NCBI RefSeq assembly: GCF_024746795.1
Contig: NZ_CP080524.1
Location: 2,892,001 to 2,956,000 of the forward strand
Direction of reading: 5' to 3'
Length of the DNA: 64,000 nt
Origin: Mesorhizobium sp. AR10
GTDB taxonomy: Bacteria; Pseudomonadota; Alphaproteobacteria; Rhizobiales; Rhizobiaceae
A program made the translations under genes and the position numbers. Every line of letters starts with the position of its first letter. Within the stretch, counting starts at the first letter, position 1. Shown in pieces: positions 1 through 9,016 of this stretch. The notes beneath the pieces are model-generated. The model saw nothing but the letters and a program-made list of their open reading frames with translations, made no database searches and had not been told where the DNA came from.

Positions 1-924
1 TCCTAATCGTGGATGATCTCATGAAGGCGGCCGACGCTCATTCGCCGGTCGAACGGCAACGAGCTAAGGATTTCTACGATCAGAGTCTCTCGACCAGGCT
101 CAACGACAAATCGAGCGGCAGGATCATTGCCATTCAGCAGCGGCTCCATGAAGACGATATCGCAGCGCATTTGATTGAGAAGGGAACATTTGCCCATCTT
201 GATCTTTGCCATTGCGGAGAGTGATGAGGAGATCGCAACCGCCGACGATCGCGCCTTCTTTCGGGCTCGTGGCGAAGCTTTGTTTCCTCAGAGGGAACCG
301 CTCGAAACGCTTACCGCCATGCGCCGAGAAATGGGTGAGGCTGCATTCTCGGCGCAATATCAACAAAACCCGGTAGCACCAGGCGGCAACCGCATCCGAT
401 GGGAGCATTGGAACAGCTATGACGAGCCGCTCGACATTGAGGACTACCAGTTCCGCGTCCAAAGCTGGGACACCGGCATGTCAGCCGAGCCGACAAGTGA
501 CTATTCCGCCTGCACCACATGGGGTTATCGTGACGGCAAATGGTGGCTGCTAGACGTTTACCGGTCGCGCTTGGACTTCGGAGGGTTACAAAAACAGGTT
601 CTTTCGATGATGCGGCGCTTTCGCGCCGATAAAATCATCATTGAAAGTGCTGCAACGGGCAAACCCTTGATCCGCGAACTCATCCGGGAACGGCGCCTCA
701 TTCAAAAGGTATTTCCATACTTCCCCCGTTTTGACAAAGAAGTGCGGCTCAACTCTCAGATAGCCAAGCTTGAAACGGGAAATTTCTTGCTTCCGAACGA
801 AGCCCCTTGGCTCGGGGATTTCCGCAAAGAGTGCTTAGCCTTCCCGAACGGCAAGAACGACGACATGGTGGATAGCCTTCTCAATTTCTGGACTGGCTCG
901 GGCAGCGAAGTGGGTTGGGCATAA
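1..924 (+). pseudogene. Phage terminase large subunit, 5'-truncated by the window and frameshifted
   Basis: Terminase large subunits package phage DNA using an ATPase and a nuclease domain. The frame open from base 3 reads LIVDDLMKAADAH, which resembles the Walker B region, and continues to RLHEDDIAAHLIEKGTFAHLDL before stopping at about 224. The next frame, from about 205 to 924, carries the rest of the protein (SIAESDEEIA-like join, then FSAQYQQNP, SWDTG, an IIIESAATGKPL segment and a final NGKNDDMVDSLL motif), which is the RNase-H-like nuclease half. The two halves join naturally if one base is added or lost at about 205-215, so this is probably a frameshifted remnant, or a sequencing error. 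No other phage structural genes follow, so it is likely a prophage relic. The family call is firm; the pseudogene call is inferred from the frame break. Confidence 0.8.
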
Positions 925-1234
925 TCAAAGACGTCTATTATAGGGCTCGCCGACCTAAATGATGTCCGATCTGTCGAGCCGTTGCCGCTGGGACATCATC
1001 GGGCGATCCTGTAAAGGATAGGCAACGCTACGGGTCACTTAGTATCCGATAGACCTGCATCTTAGTATCCGATAGAGCTGCATCAGGGAGAACCCTCAAC
1101 CCGCGCCGCAAAGTCGGAACTGTTGGAGGTAAGCCTCGAACTTAGACACAGCTTACGTTCATCTGGGTTCAACAGGATGAGATCGCCGCGTCGTTTCGAA
1201 GAAGTTCGATAGCGCCGGCAGATGCGAGAATCGA
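925..1234. other. Intergenic stretch with no gene seen
   Basis: This gap lies between the terminase remnant and the DUF4268 gene. No coding signal was recognised. Its only structure is a 23-bp tandem repeat, listed separately. Confidence 0.6.
1038..1083. repeat. 23-bp direct tandem repeat, two copies
   Basis: Two adjacent 23-bp units starting CTTAGTATCCGATAGA differ at a single base (ACCTGCAT against AGCTGCAT). The function is unknown. It may be an element end or a replication-slippage product. Confidence 0.75.
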
Positions 1235-2368
1235 ATGCCAATCTATAGTTTTGGAGAGAGCGACCTGACGGAGTTGACGCGAACGACCTTTGCGGAGCAA
1301 GGCATTGGCGAACGTAAGAACTTGCAAGCCCTCATTCGTGATCATGTAAGCGTCATATCACCCGACACGCTTGTGATCGCGGAAGAATTCTCAGAGTGGT
1401 CGGGCAGTGGCCGACGTATAGATTTGCTGGGGGTCTCAAAGGACGCAAGCTTAGTCGTTGTTGAGCTGAAACGCACAGAGACTGGCGAGCATATGGAGCT
1501 CCAAGCGCTGCGCTACGCAGCGATGGTTTCCACCCTTACCTACAAGCGAGCTATCCAGGTCTATGCCGACTACATCCGCAAACGAGGCCTTGAGAGGGAC
1601 GCCGAACGTGACCTGCTCGACTTCCTTGGCTGGGGTGAGCCGCGAGAGAGCGAGTTTGCTCAGGATGTTCGGATCGTCCTAGCCTCCGCCGACTTCTCGC
1701 AGGAACTGACTACGACCGTCATGTGGCTCATCGAGAGAGAGATCGAGATTCGTTGTGTCAGGCTGATACCATATAGTTTCCAAGGGAAACTCCTGCTCGA
1801 TGTTCAACAGGTAATCCCACTCCCGGAGGCCGAGGCGTATCAGGTGAAAATCCGCGAGCAATCGGAGGAGCGTCGGGAGGCAAAACGTGGCGAAGAGCGT
1901 TACCGCCTTCGGGAGGAATTCTGGAGAGAGCTTCTGGAACGCGCCAAGGCGCAAACACCGCTGCACGCGAACCTTTCACCAACCTCAGATACTTGGGTCC
2001 AAACAGGGGCAGGAGTGTCTGGACTAGCGTATGCTTATCGCATTCGGCAGCACGACTGCGAAGTTGGACTGGCTATTGAGCGGAGGAACGCGGGGGAAAA
2101 CAAGAAAATATTCGATCAGTTACTTGAAGCCAAAGACCAGATTGAAGCCTCGTTCGGCGACAGCCTCGATTGGGATTGGGACGAGGCTCGCGGTAGCTGC
2201 CATCTTCGAAGGATTTCAAACGTTGGTGGATACCGCGACGCAGAACAGCGCCTCGAAGTTCAAGCGTGGATGATCGACCACATGATGCGCTTGGAAAAGG
2301 CAGTTGCACCCCACATCCGCGCTGCGCCAGGTAAGGTGGGCCGCCGTGGTGGAGCGCCGGAGGTATAA
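1235..2368 (+). CDS. NucS-like nuclease-fold protein with C-terminal DUF4268-like domain
   Basis: A 377-residue protein. The N-terminal half has the pattern of PD-(D/E)XK nucleases: GRRIDLLGV (Asp63) followed by LVVVELKR (Glu77, Lys79) and then a QALRYAAMV helix, as in NucS/DUF91-type proteins. A charged, probably helical linker (about 203-235) leads to a C-terminal region (about 240-360) with the WDWDEARG and AEQRLEVQAWM features of DUF4268. Proteins of this build are widespread, often on mobile islands, and are generally presumed to act on DNA; the substrate is unknown. It stands alone between phage-derived and decayed genes, so a role in defence or island maintenance is possible but is only inference. 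It has no signal peptide or membrane segment, so it should be cytoplasmic. Confidence 0.75.
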   Translation: MPIYSFGESDLTELTRTTFAEQGIGERKNLQALIRDHVSVISPDTLVIAEEFSEWSGSGRRIDLLGVSKDASLVVVELKRTETGEHMELQALRYAAMVSTLTYKRAIQVYADYIRKRGLERDAERDLLDFLGWGEPRESEFAQDVRIVLASADFSQELTTTVMWLIEREIEIRCVRLIPYSFQGKLLLDVQQVIPLPEAEAYQVKIREQSEERREAKRGEERYRLREEFWRELLERAKAQTPLHANLSPTSDTWVQTGAGVSGLAYAYRIRQHDCEVGLAIERRNAGENKKIFDQLLEAKDQIEASFGDSLDWDWDEARGSCHLRRISNVGGYRDAEQRLEVQAWMIDHMMRLEKAVAPHIRAAPGKVGRRGGAPEV

Positions 2369-3329
2369 CAAGGTCGCTGCTAGCTCACATATCACTGCGA
2401 TGAGTTGGTTGCGCTAGCCCGCGCGGAGGCTGTGGGTGTTCTCTCTGCAGAAACTGCATCTCTTCGCCGTGGGAGCGGCGGGCCAAACCGCGATGGCGTT
2501 CATCTTAGGTAGGTCCTCTGCTGCGTCACGTTCCCTTGGAATTCTCCGAGCTCCGGAGCCCAAGGTCGCATAATATGCAGTCAGGAACTGCAGCTCTCTG
2601 ACAGAGCGTGAGGAGTTGCTCAATGGGTCCATGGTAATTTTAGCTGCCGGAAGGTGCAGGATCCTGGGTTCAACTTTTGTTTCCCGAAGCTCGCTTCTGC
2701 CCCCCAGATCTTTCTCAGATGATTGATCGCTGCCAGTTACCTATGAGATTGGCATTCCGCCTGCTGTCGACCGCCTGCATAAAGATTGCTGGGCCCACTC
2801 AGACAGCGCGATTCATTGCATTTGCCACAATGGCCGCCAGACGGCATTTTTACGGATTGCAGGCAAGGTGTCGCCCAGGTGACGCTCCGTTTTCCGTAAC
2901 ACCTTCCGAGTCCTCTACCTATCGCGGAGAGCGCTTCGGCAACCGGAAATTTGCTGGTGGAGCGCCGCACCAGGACACTCGCAATGATGACAGCAGAATT
3001 TACACTAGACCTGCAAAATGCACGAAGAGCAATATGCTCACCCGGAGCCTACAACATTGACGCACCGAGCGGCGTAAACGGAAGAAGCAGATCCCAACAG
3101 CCGGCCTATCGATAAAAATCCGAGGTCCAAAAGGTCCAGACACCCAAAACCAGCACGGGCGGGGACCAGCACGCAGCCAGTGCAGCCGGCGTCGCGATAG
3201 GCGTCGCGGCCGACGCTGGCTTGCCCGAGTGACTTTATCCCAGGTTATGAAGGGACGAAATCGCCTGACCACAAGCGCACCTCTTCAGTTTATTATTAGT
3301 GCGGGCTTAATTGCCCCCGCTCTGGCGAT
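2369..3329. other. About 960 bp without a recognisable gene
   Basis: All six frames give only short, low-complexity or unrecognised reading frames here. The region lies between the DUF4268 gene and the DNA-ligase remnant and is probably decayed accessory DNA. Confidence 0.5.
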
Positions 3330-3930
3330 CTAACCGATCTGCTCGAATGTGCATTGGCGAGGTTTCTTGTCGGGCCGCCAGCGCAACAACTTGGTGCCAT
3401 GCCGGAAACGGTCGCCGTCACGTGATCGAGACGAACTTCCACGACCAACTCAGGTTTCAAAGGCTCCCAATGGCCGCTGCGTTCCGTGCTCCAGCGGCTC
3501 GGTCCGCCCGGCGCCTTGCCCGTGAAACCCGGTTTGGCACGAAGGCTTTCCAACCGTCTTGTAAGGGCCGGCCTTGCCTAGTTGTCGATGGTCGACGTGA
3601 AGCCGACATCGTCGAGCTTGCCCTCCTCGTCGTAAAGCCCAAGCAAGAGAAAGCCGACTTCACGACGCTCGGCCAAGTAGCAAAATCCGCCGACGACGCA
3701 ATCGGCCGTACGCATTCTTTCCACCTTGATCATCGCGTGCTCCCCAGGCCGGTAGGCATCGCCAAGCAGCCTGGCGACGACGCCGTCGGTCGAACCATCG
3801 CCGGCGTCCTTCAGCCATCGTGCGGCGGTCGCCGCATTGCGGGTAAATTTCGAAAGATGAAGCTCAGGGCGCCGCGATGAGGCAAAGAAGGCTCCCTGCG
3901 CATTTTCCTGGGACAGACTTCGGAGAAAGT
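3330..3930 (-). pseudogene. 3' remnant of an ATP-dependent DNA ligase (LigC/LigD type)
   Basis: Read on the minus strand, this stretch gives ELHLSKFTRNAATAARWLKD, DGVVARLLGDAYRPGEHAMIKV and MRTADCVVGGF, then LLLGLYDEEGKLDDVGFTS. These are characteristic of the adenylation/OB-fold part of ATP-dependent DNA ligases used with bacterial Ku in end joining. The frame is broken by a TAG at 3578-3580 (after ..TSTIDN) and resumes with ARPALTRRLESL and KPELVVEVRLDHVT. A one-base loss at about 3413 then shifts the frame before the C-terminus GDRFRHGTKLLRWRPDK..CTFEQIG, which ends in TAG at 3330-3332. The N-terminal half, including the nucleotidyl-lysine, is absent. It cannot make an active ligase. Confidence 0.8.
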
Positions 3931-3962
3931 CCTGATTGCACTGCGCGGAAATGTAGGCCTCA

Positions 3963-4841
3963 ATGGGCCGTCAAGTAAGCAGGGACGCCATCATAGTGTC
4001 GGTTCGGACAGACCCGCAACCTGCAACTGTTGAGACGGTGATCGATCCGTGCCGCAAGCGGCGGCTGATCGACCTTTCCGAGCTTTGGCGATATCGGGAA
4101 GTTGTGTTCTTCCTGGCCTGGCGCGATTTCAAGGTCAAATACCGCCAGACTTATCTGGGTGTGCTTTGGGCAATGCTGCAGCCCCTCGTTGCCATGTCGG
4201 TCTTTAGCGTCTTCTTTGGCCGACTCGTTGGCATCTCATCAAACGGCGCGCCATACCCGCTGTTTGTCCTTTGTGGGCTCGTGCCATGGAATTTTTTTTC
4301 GCGAGCGGTTGGCAGCATGACGGGAAGTCTTGTCGGCAACCAGGAACTGGTGAAGCGCGTCTATTTTCCGCGTCTGATCATTCCCATGTCTGCTATGGCC
4401 ACGTGCCTGACCGATATGATCGTCGGCTTCGCTCTTTTGTTCGCTGCGCTGTTGGCATTCGGAAGCTGGCCGGCACCGCAGGTTCTCTTCCTGCCACTGT
4501 TCGTGCTCGTCATGGCAGCGTCGGCGACGGGGCTGGGAGTGGCACTATCTGCGATCAACGTCCGCTTTCGCGATGTGGGGTATCTCGTGCCGTTCAGCCT
4601 CCAGATCGTTCTGTTCATGACCCCGGTTGTCTATCCGGGCAATCTCGTGCCCCCCTTCTGGCGGCCACTCTACAGCCTGAACCCTATGGTCGGGATAGTC
4701 GAAGCCGTGCGCTGGAGTGTACTGGGCACGCCCGCCGATTGGGTCATGATCTCGATATCGACCCTCTCCTCACTGGCCCTTCTCGTTGCCGGACTGGCTA
4801 TTTTCTCAAAGTCCGAACGCGCGTTTCCGGATCTGATCTGA
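3963..4841 (+). CDS. wzm: ABC-2 polysaccharide export permease (Wzm/KpsM type)
   Basis: An inner-membrane permease of 292 residues, the usual size for Wzm/KpsM/TagG proteins, which export finished polysaccharide or O-antigen chains across the inner membrane. After a cytoplasmic N-terminus comes the family signature ELWRYREVVFFLAWRDFKVKYRQT..LGVLWAMLQPL, then about six hydrophobic segments, including an LVPWNFFSRAV loop and the NPMVGIVEAVRWSVLG region near the C-terminus. The ATPase gene follows 3 bp after the stop, so the two are surely co-transcribed and form one transporter. The third gene of this short operon is a pyruvyl-transferase-like gene. The start ATG is not preceded by a strong ribosome-binding site. 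Confidence 0.93.
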   Translation: MGRQVSRDAIIVSVRTDPQPATVETVIDPCRKRRLIDLSELWRYREVVFFLAWRDFKVKYRQTYLGVLWAMLQPLVAMSVFSVFFGRLVGISSNGAPYPLFVLCGLVPWNFFSRAVGSMTGSLVGNQELVKRVYFPRLIIPMSAMATCLTDMIVGFALLFAALLAFGSWPAPQVLFLPLFVLVMAASATGLGVALSAINVRFRDVGYLVPFSLQIVLFMTPVVYPGNLVPPFWRPLYSLNPMVGIVEAVRWSVLGTPADWVMISISTLSSLALLVAGLAIFSKSERAFPDLI

Positions 4842-4844
4842 GCA

Positions 4845-6077
4845 ATGACCGACACAGTGATTCAAGCCACCAATCTCTCCAAGGCTTACAGACTGGGGGT
4901 GGCGAACAACAGCTTCCCTACCTTGCGGGACGCGCTGGCCAGCGGCGCAAGGCGAATCCATCACAGGAAGCCAGATTTGGGCCGGCGCAACAGTGGAGAC
5001 GATCAATTCTGGGCCCTGAAGGACGTCTCCTTCGAGGTGCGCGCAGGCGAAGTCCTCGCCGTGATCGGACCCAACGGCGCGGGAAAAAGCACAATTCTCA
5101 AGATACTGGCGCAGATTGTGGAGCCGACTTCCGGTCGCGCGACGATACGCGGACGGCTGGGAGCTTTGCTGGAGGTCGGCACGGGGTTCCATGCGGAGCT
5201 CACCGGTCGCGAGAACATCTATCTCAACGGAGCGATACTCGGCATGCGGCGCGCCGAGATCAGATCCAGACTCGATGAAATCGTCGATTTCTCCGGCGTC
5301 GAGCCGTTTCTCGACACGCCCGTCAAGCGTTACTCAAGCGGTATGTACTTGCGGCTCGCCTTTGCCGTGGCGGCGCATGTCGAGCCCGACATCCTTGTCG
5401 TAGACGAGGTGTTGGCGGTCGGTGATGCGGCATTCCAGAACAAGTGCATCGGCAAGGTGGGGCAGATCGCGCAGACTGGCCGCACGGTCATCTTCGTCAG
5501 CCACCAGTTGTCCGTGGTCCAGAAACTATGCAACCGGGCGATCCTTATCGGCGACGGCATGATCAAGGCAGACGGCCCCACTGCAAAAGTGATCGAAACT
5601 TACCTTCGGACCATCACGGACCAGGCCGCGGAGGATCTCGCCACTCGCGCCGTCCGCTCCGGTCGCGGGCGGGTTCGCTTGACGGCGATCGAGATCGAAG
5701 GCGATGCGAGCGTCCCGACCTCCGGCCAGCGCACTCGTTTTCGTTTCCGTGCCGCTGGCGACCGGTCGCTGGTCGATTGTTCTTTCACAATCTACGACGA
5801 GTTCGGTGATGCCGTGACCTCATTCGACTCTGCCGAGCATTCTGACGGCGAGCTCGTCGGTGACAGTTTTGTTTGCGAGTTCCAGCCCTTCCTGCTGCGT
5901 CCCGGCCGCTATCGCATCAATGCCGCGCTGACATCGCGGGATGGTGAGCTCGAGGATCGCGTCGAGGGTGCGGCGACCTTCGATGTGCAGCCGGGCGTCC
6001 TCGGCGGACGGCTGGTCAATGCAGAGCCAGGGTACGGCAGCATGACGATGCCTCACCGCTGGACCAGGGGAACGTAG
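4845..6077 (+). CDS. wzt: Polysaccharide ABC exporter ATPase with C-terminal carbohydrate-binding-like domain (Wzt)
   Basis: A 410-residue ATP-binding subunit that powers the permease encoded just upstream. Walker A is GPNGAGKS (about residues 75-82), the ABC signature is YSSGM (about 163-167), Walker B is ILVVDEVL (about 183-190), and the switch histidine lies in FVSHQ. Residues beyond about 265 form an extra beta-rich domain (RVRLTAIEIEG..FRFRAAGD..LRPGRYRINAAL) of the Wzt C-terminal type. In E. coli O9a that domain recognises the chain's terminal modification. A long form like this suggests that the exported glycan carries a specific non-reducing-end cap, and the pyruvyl-transferase-like gene 12 bp downstream could supply it (inference). 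Confidence 0.94.
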   Translation: MTDTVIQATNLSKAYRLGVANNSFPTLRDALASGARRIHHRKPDLGRRNSGDDQFWALKDVSFEVRAGEVLAVIGPNGAGKSTILKILAQIVEPTSGRATIRGRLGALLEVGTGFHAELTGRENIYLNGAILGMRRAEIRSRLDEIVDFSGVEPFLDTPVKRYSSGMYLRLAFAVAAHVEPDILVVDEVLAVGDAAFQNKCIGKVGQIAQTGRTVIFVSHQLSVVQKLCNRAILIGDGMIKADGPTAKVIETYLRTITDQAAEDLATRAVRSGRGRVRLTAIEIEGDASVPTSGQRTRFRFRAAGDRSLVDCSFTIYDEFGDAVTSFDSAEHSDGELVGDSFVCEFQPFLLRPGRYRINAALTSRDGELEDRVEGAATFDVQPGVLGGRLVNAEPGYGSMTMPHRWTRGT

Positions 6078-6089
6078 GCTAGGATATCG

Positions 6090-7133
6090 ATGAAGATACT
6101 GGTGGCCGGCTGGTTCAGTTTCGCACGCGGGCACGCCACGGCCGGCGACCTGTTGTCACGCGACGTTCTTTGCCGATGGCTCGACGAAAGATCCATTGCC
6201 TACGATCTGGCGACCGATCCGCCCTTTGCCGGCGGCTTAAACTGGCGACTGCTCGATCCTGGCGACTATTCCCACGTGATCTTCGTTTGCGGTCCGTTTG
6301 GCCGCGGCGAATTTGAAGCGGAATTCCTCGGGCATTTCGCGCGATGCCGGCTCATCGGGCTGAACTTGTCGATGGACCTCCCGTTGGACGAATGGAACCC
6401 GTTCGATCTGCTGATCGAGCGTGACAGTTCAGCCGTAACCAATCCGGATATGGTCTTCACGGCGCGGCAGGATCTTCCTCCGGTCGTCGGCGTCTGCCTC
6501 GTCGAGGAGCATCCGGGAGCGGAAGTCGCGCGCACCAACGCGGCGATCGCGAAACTGATCGAAGCCCGCGAGCTCGCCGTCGTTGGCATCGACACCCGGC
6601 TCGACGTCAATGAGGGGGGTCTGCGCACCCCCGGAGAAGTCGAAGCGCTGATCGCGCGAGTCGACGTTCTCATTACGACGCGCCTGCACGGCCTCATTCT
6701 TGCCCTGAAGAATGGCGTGCCGGCGCTTGCAATCGATACGGTGCCGGGCAGCGGCAAGATCGCCAAGCAATGCACCCGGGTTGGCTGGCCGAACGTGCTC
6801 ACGCTGGACCAGATCGACGAGCGGCAACTAGCTCAGGCGCTGGATTTCGCCTTGAGTCCCGAGGCAAAGCGGTTGGCAGGAGAGTGCGCGTCGGGCGCCG
6901 AGAAACTCCTGCTTCAAACCCGCGAGCGGCTGTTGGACAGCCTGACCGGTGACGAGGTCGAGGCCTCGTTCCGCGCCCGTCAATTGCCCGAGCGAATGGA
7001 AGCGTTCAGGGCCGGCCTTCAGCCCGTCCGCGATTTGACAGCCGAACGGAACGATGTGGAGACGCCGCCTACGGCCAAGTCGTGGAGACGCAGGGTTGTC
7101 CGGGGAGCTTTCACCATGCTTCGTCGAGGATGA
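6090..7133 (+). CDS. Polysaccharide pyruvyl transferase family protein
   Basis: A 347-residue protein resembling the polysaccharide pyruvyl transferase family (WcaK/CsaB superfamily), which adds pyruvate ketals from phosphoenolpyruvate to sugar residues. Typical features are the N-terminal MKILVAGWFSF segment, a central ELAVVGIDTRL strand, and the C-terminal VDVLITTRLHGLILALKNGVP motif with its conserved R-L-H-G, followed by VPALAIDTVPGSGK. A TAGGA ribosome-binding site lies 5 bp before the ATG. It closes the wzm-wzt operon, so it probably modifies or caps the polymer exported by that ABC system. Some family members act on other substrates, so the exact reaction is not certain. Confidence 0.82.
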   Translation: MKILVAGWFSFARGHATAGDLLSRDVLCRWLDERSIAYDLATDPPFAGGLNWRLLDPGDYSHVIFVCGPFGRGEFEAEFLGHFARCRLIGLNLSMDLPLDEWNPFDLLIERDSSAVTNPDMVFTARQDLPPVVGVCLVEEHPGAEVARTNAAIAKLIEARELAVVGIDTRLDVNEGGLRTPGEVEALIARVDVLITTRLHGLILALKNGVPALAIDTVPGSGKIAKQCTRVGWPNVLTLDQIDERQLAQALDFALSPEAKRLAGECASGAEKLLLQTRERLLDSLTGDEVEASFRARQLPERMEAFRAGLQPVRDLTAERNDVETPPTAKSWRRRVVRGAFTMLRRG

Positions 7134-7175
7134 ACGAGCCTGGGGCGTATCGCTGACGCACTCACCAATTGGTGG

Positions 7176-8141
7176 TCACGATCTGTTGACGCTCCCGGTC
7201 ATCAACCTGTAAAGGCGAGCAAGTTTTCGCGCAAAGCGATGACGAAGCCGCGCGAGCTGCATTGCGGCTTTCAATGAAAGCCGATCGGCCTTGTTTCGAA
7301 CGGTTGGCTCGCTGGTGTAAGGCGATCGCGCGAGGCGAATTGCGCGATCGAGCTTCGGATCCTTTATCCCGCTTTTGACAACGTATTCGGTGAGCCAGTC
7401 GAGAAAGGGTGCGCGGGCCGCATGCGAGGCCATGCGATCATAAAGGCCACGCTTGGCCGCATCGGCCGACACCGAGCCGGAGTGCTGCCGATAACGCGAA
7501 AGACAGATTGGTGTGACATAGGCCGGGTAGCGCAAAAACAGCTTAACCCACAGCGCCTGGTCCTCGTAGAGCCGGAAGCGTTCCTCGAAGCCGACGACAA
7601 GTTCGATGGCACTCCGGCGAACCAATACGGAACAGGTGCACGGAACGTGACCATCCTGCATCAGCAGAAGCCGACTTAGAAGCCGCGGAGGTTGATGCAA
7701 ACGGCCGGCAAGCCCGTCCGTCGGCTCGATCCAGTCGGGGCTCTCACCGTCTGGATACCACCATCTCGTCGGCCCGAAGATCATTGCGGCTTCCGGGTTG
7801 GCATCGGCTGCCGCCAGAACCGTCTCGAGCATATGCGGTTCGTACAGATCGTCTGCATCCAGGAAGGCAAGCAAATCGCCGCTGCTGGCCTCTATTCCGG
7901 CGTTTCTCGCTGCCGCGGCGCCACGCTTGGATCCGGGAGGCCTGCGCAGCACCTTAATTCGGGGATCGGTTGCCGCAACATCATTGGCGATCTTGACACT
8001 GTCATCCGTCGAGCCATCGTCGACTAGCAAGAGCTCCCAATCCGTAACCGTCTGGTCCCAGACGCTGGCGATCGCTTCGCCCAGAGTTGCCTCCGCATTG
8101 AGGAAGGGGGTTATGATCGTCACCCGCCGCAGGGAAGTCAT
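7176..8141 (-). CDS. Family 2 glycosyltransferase
   Basis: A GT-A fold transferase of 321 residues that should add one sugar from a nucleotide donor to the growing lipid-linked repeat unit at the cytoplasmic face of the membrane. Visible motifs are VTIITPFLNAE at the N-terminus, LLVDDGSTDDS, the donor/metal-binding FLDADDLY and an acceptor-side YEDQALW. The start was placed at the ATG at 8141, which overlaps the previous stop by four bases (ATGA). The longer frame, to 8264, lies wholly inside the upstream gene. It is the last gene of the ten-gene minus-strand operon. Basic residues at the C-terminus (RLRHRFARKLARLYRL) could hold the protein at the membrane. Confidence 0.92.
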   Translation of the reverse strand: MTSLRRVTIITPFLNAEATLGEAIASVWDQTVTDWELLLVDDGSTDDSVKIANDVAATDPRIKVLRRPPGSKRGAAAARNAGIEASSGDLLAFLDADDLYEPHMLETVLAAADANPEAAMIFGPTRWWYPDGESPDWIEPTDGLAGRLHQPPRLLSRLLLMQDGHVPCTCSVLVRRSAIELVVGFEERFRLYEDQALWVKLFLRYPAYVTPICLSRYRQHSGSVSADAAKRGLYDRMASHAARAPFLDWLTEYVVKSGIKDPKLDRAIRLARSPYTSEPTVRNKADRLSLKAAMQLARLRHRFARKLARLYRLMTGSVNRS

Positions 8142-9016
8142 CGTTGAAGCCGTCTCTTGATACTTCGCTTGTTCGCTTTCCAGGTTTCGCGCGCGCGCAC
8201 TTTCCAGATAGCGGAACGAATGCGCAAAGAGGCGCCCTGATCCGCCATCACGCCATTCAGCCACTTGAGAAACGCGATACGCGCGGCCTCGTCAGCGCCT
8301 GCCCTGGCGGAGGCAACCGAGCAGCTGTCAGCGTGCTGGCGGTATTTTGCCCAAATGCGGCCGGATACGTAGACGGGTGCGAATGCGAGCGCCTTGGCAA
8401 AGAATGTTTGATCTTCGAACATCAGGCGAAAGCTGTTCTCGAATCCCCCAAGCGTTGCGAACAAGCTTGAACGCATCAGGGCATTACAAGTTGTCGGCGT
8501 CTGGACCTCATTCTGCAGCAGGAGCTCCAGCAGCATCGGTGGCTCATAACGGGCGTCTGGTTCGACGCCGAGCGGGTAGTGGAAGTCAGCACGATCAGCA
8601 GCCTCATCCCAGCTATACCAGATCAGAGTCCGGCCATAGATCATGCCTAGCGCCGGATCGCTTTCCATGATGGAGACCTGTTCGGAAAGCTTTTCGGGTA
8701 GCCATGTATCGTCTGCGTCGAGAAACGCGACGTAGGCGCCGCGCGCCTCCGCCAGCCCAAGGTTGCGCGAGGCACTGATACCATGATTGCGGTTGTCGTG
8801 ATGAGACAATAGCCGAACCTTGCCCGGCAGGCGCTGCTCATAGCCGCGTATGATGGTGGACGACTGGTCAGTCGAGCCATCGTCGACAACGAGGAGTTCC
8901 CAGTCGACGAAGCTTTGACCTACAATGCTATCGACAGCTTCCCGGAGATACCTCTCACCGTTGAACACGACTATAATTGCCGTGACACGCGGCTGTGCGC
9001 CTGAGTTGTCAGCCAT
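8138..9016 (-). CDS. Family 2 glycosyltransferase
   Basis: A 292-residue GT-A transferase. Motifs in order are VTAIIVVFNGERYL, LLVVDDGSTDQS, VAFLDADDTWLPEK and MFEDQTFFAK. It shares its layout with the next gene in the operon, as expected for enzymes adding successive sugars. The ATG at 9016 (MADNSGAQPRV) overlaps the upstream deacetylase stop by eight bases; a longer frame reaching 9109 would run deep into that gene and is unlikely. The donor and linkage cannot be read from sequence. Confidence 0.92.
   Translation of the reverse strand: MADNSGAQPRVTAIIVVFNGERYLREAVDSIVGQSFVDWELLVVDDGSTDQSSTIIRGYEQRLPGKVRLLSHHDNRNHGISASRNLGLAEARGAYVAFLDADDTWLPEKLSEQVSIMESDPALGMIYGRTLIWYSWDEAADRADFHYPLGVEPDARYEPPMLLELLLQNEVQTPTTCNALMRSSLFATLGGFENSFRLMFEDQTFFAKALAFAPVYVSGRIWAKYRQHADSCSVASARAGADEAARIAFLKWLNGVMADQGASLRIRSAIWKVRARETWKANKRSIKRRLQR

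Noticed and set aside
2414..2632. A minus-strand frame with a CSFCRENTH motif suggesting a zinc finger
   Set aside because: Only one Cys pair is visible, no family was recognised, and the neighbourhood is decayed DNA.
3311..3880. A 189-residue plus-strand frame at the left edge
   Set aside because: The opposite strand carries DNA-ligase segments, so this frame is their shadow.
4271..5278. A 335-residue plus-strand frame spanning wzm and wzt
   Set aside because: It is the shifted frame of two strongly conserved transporter genes.
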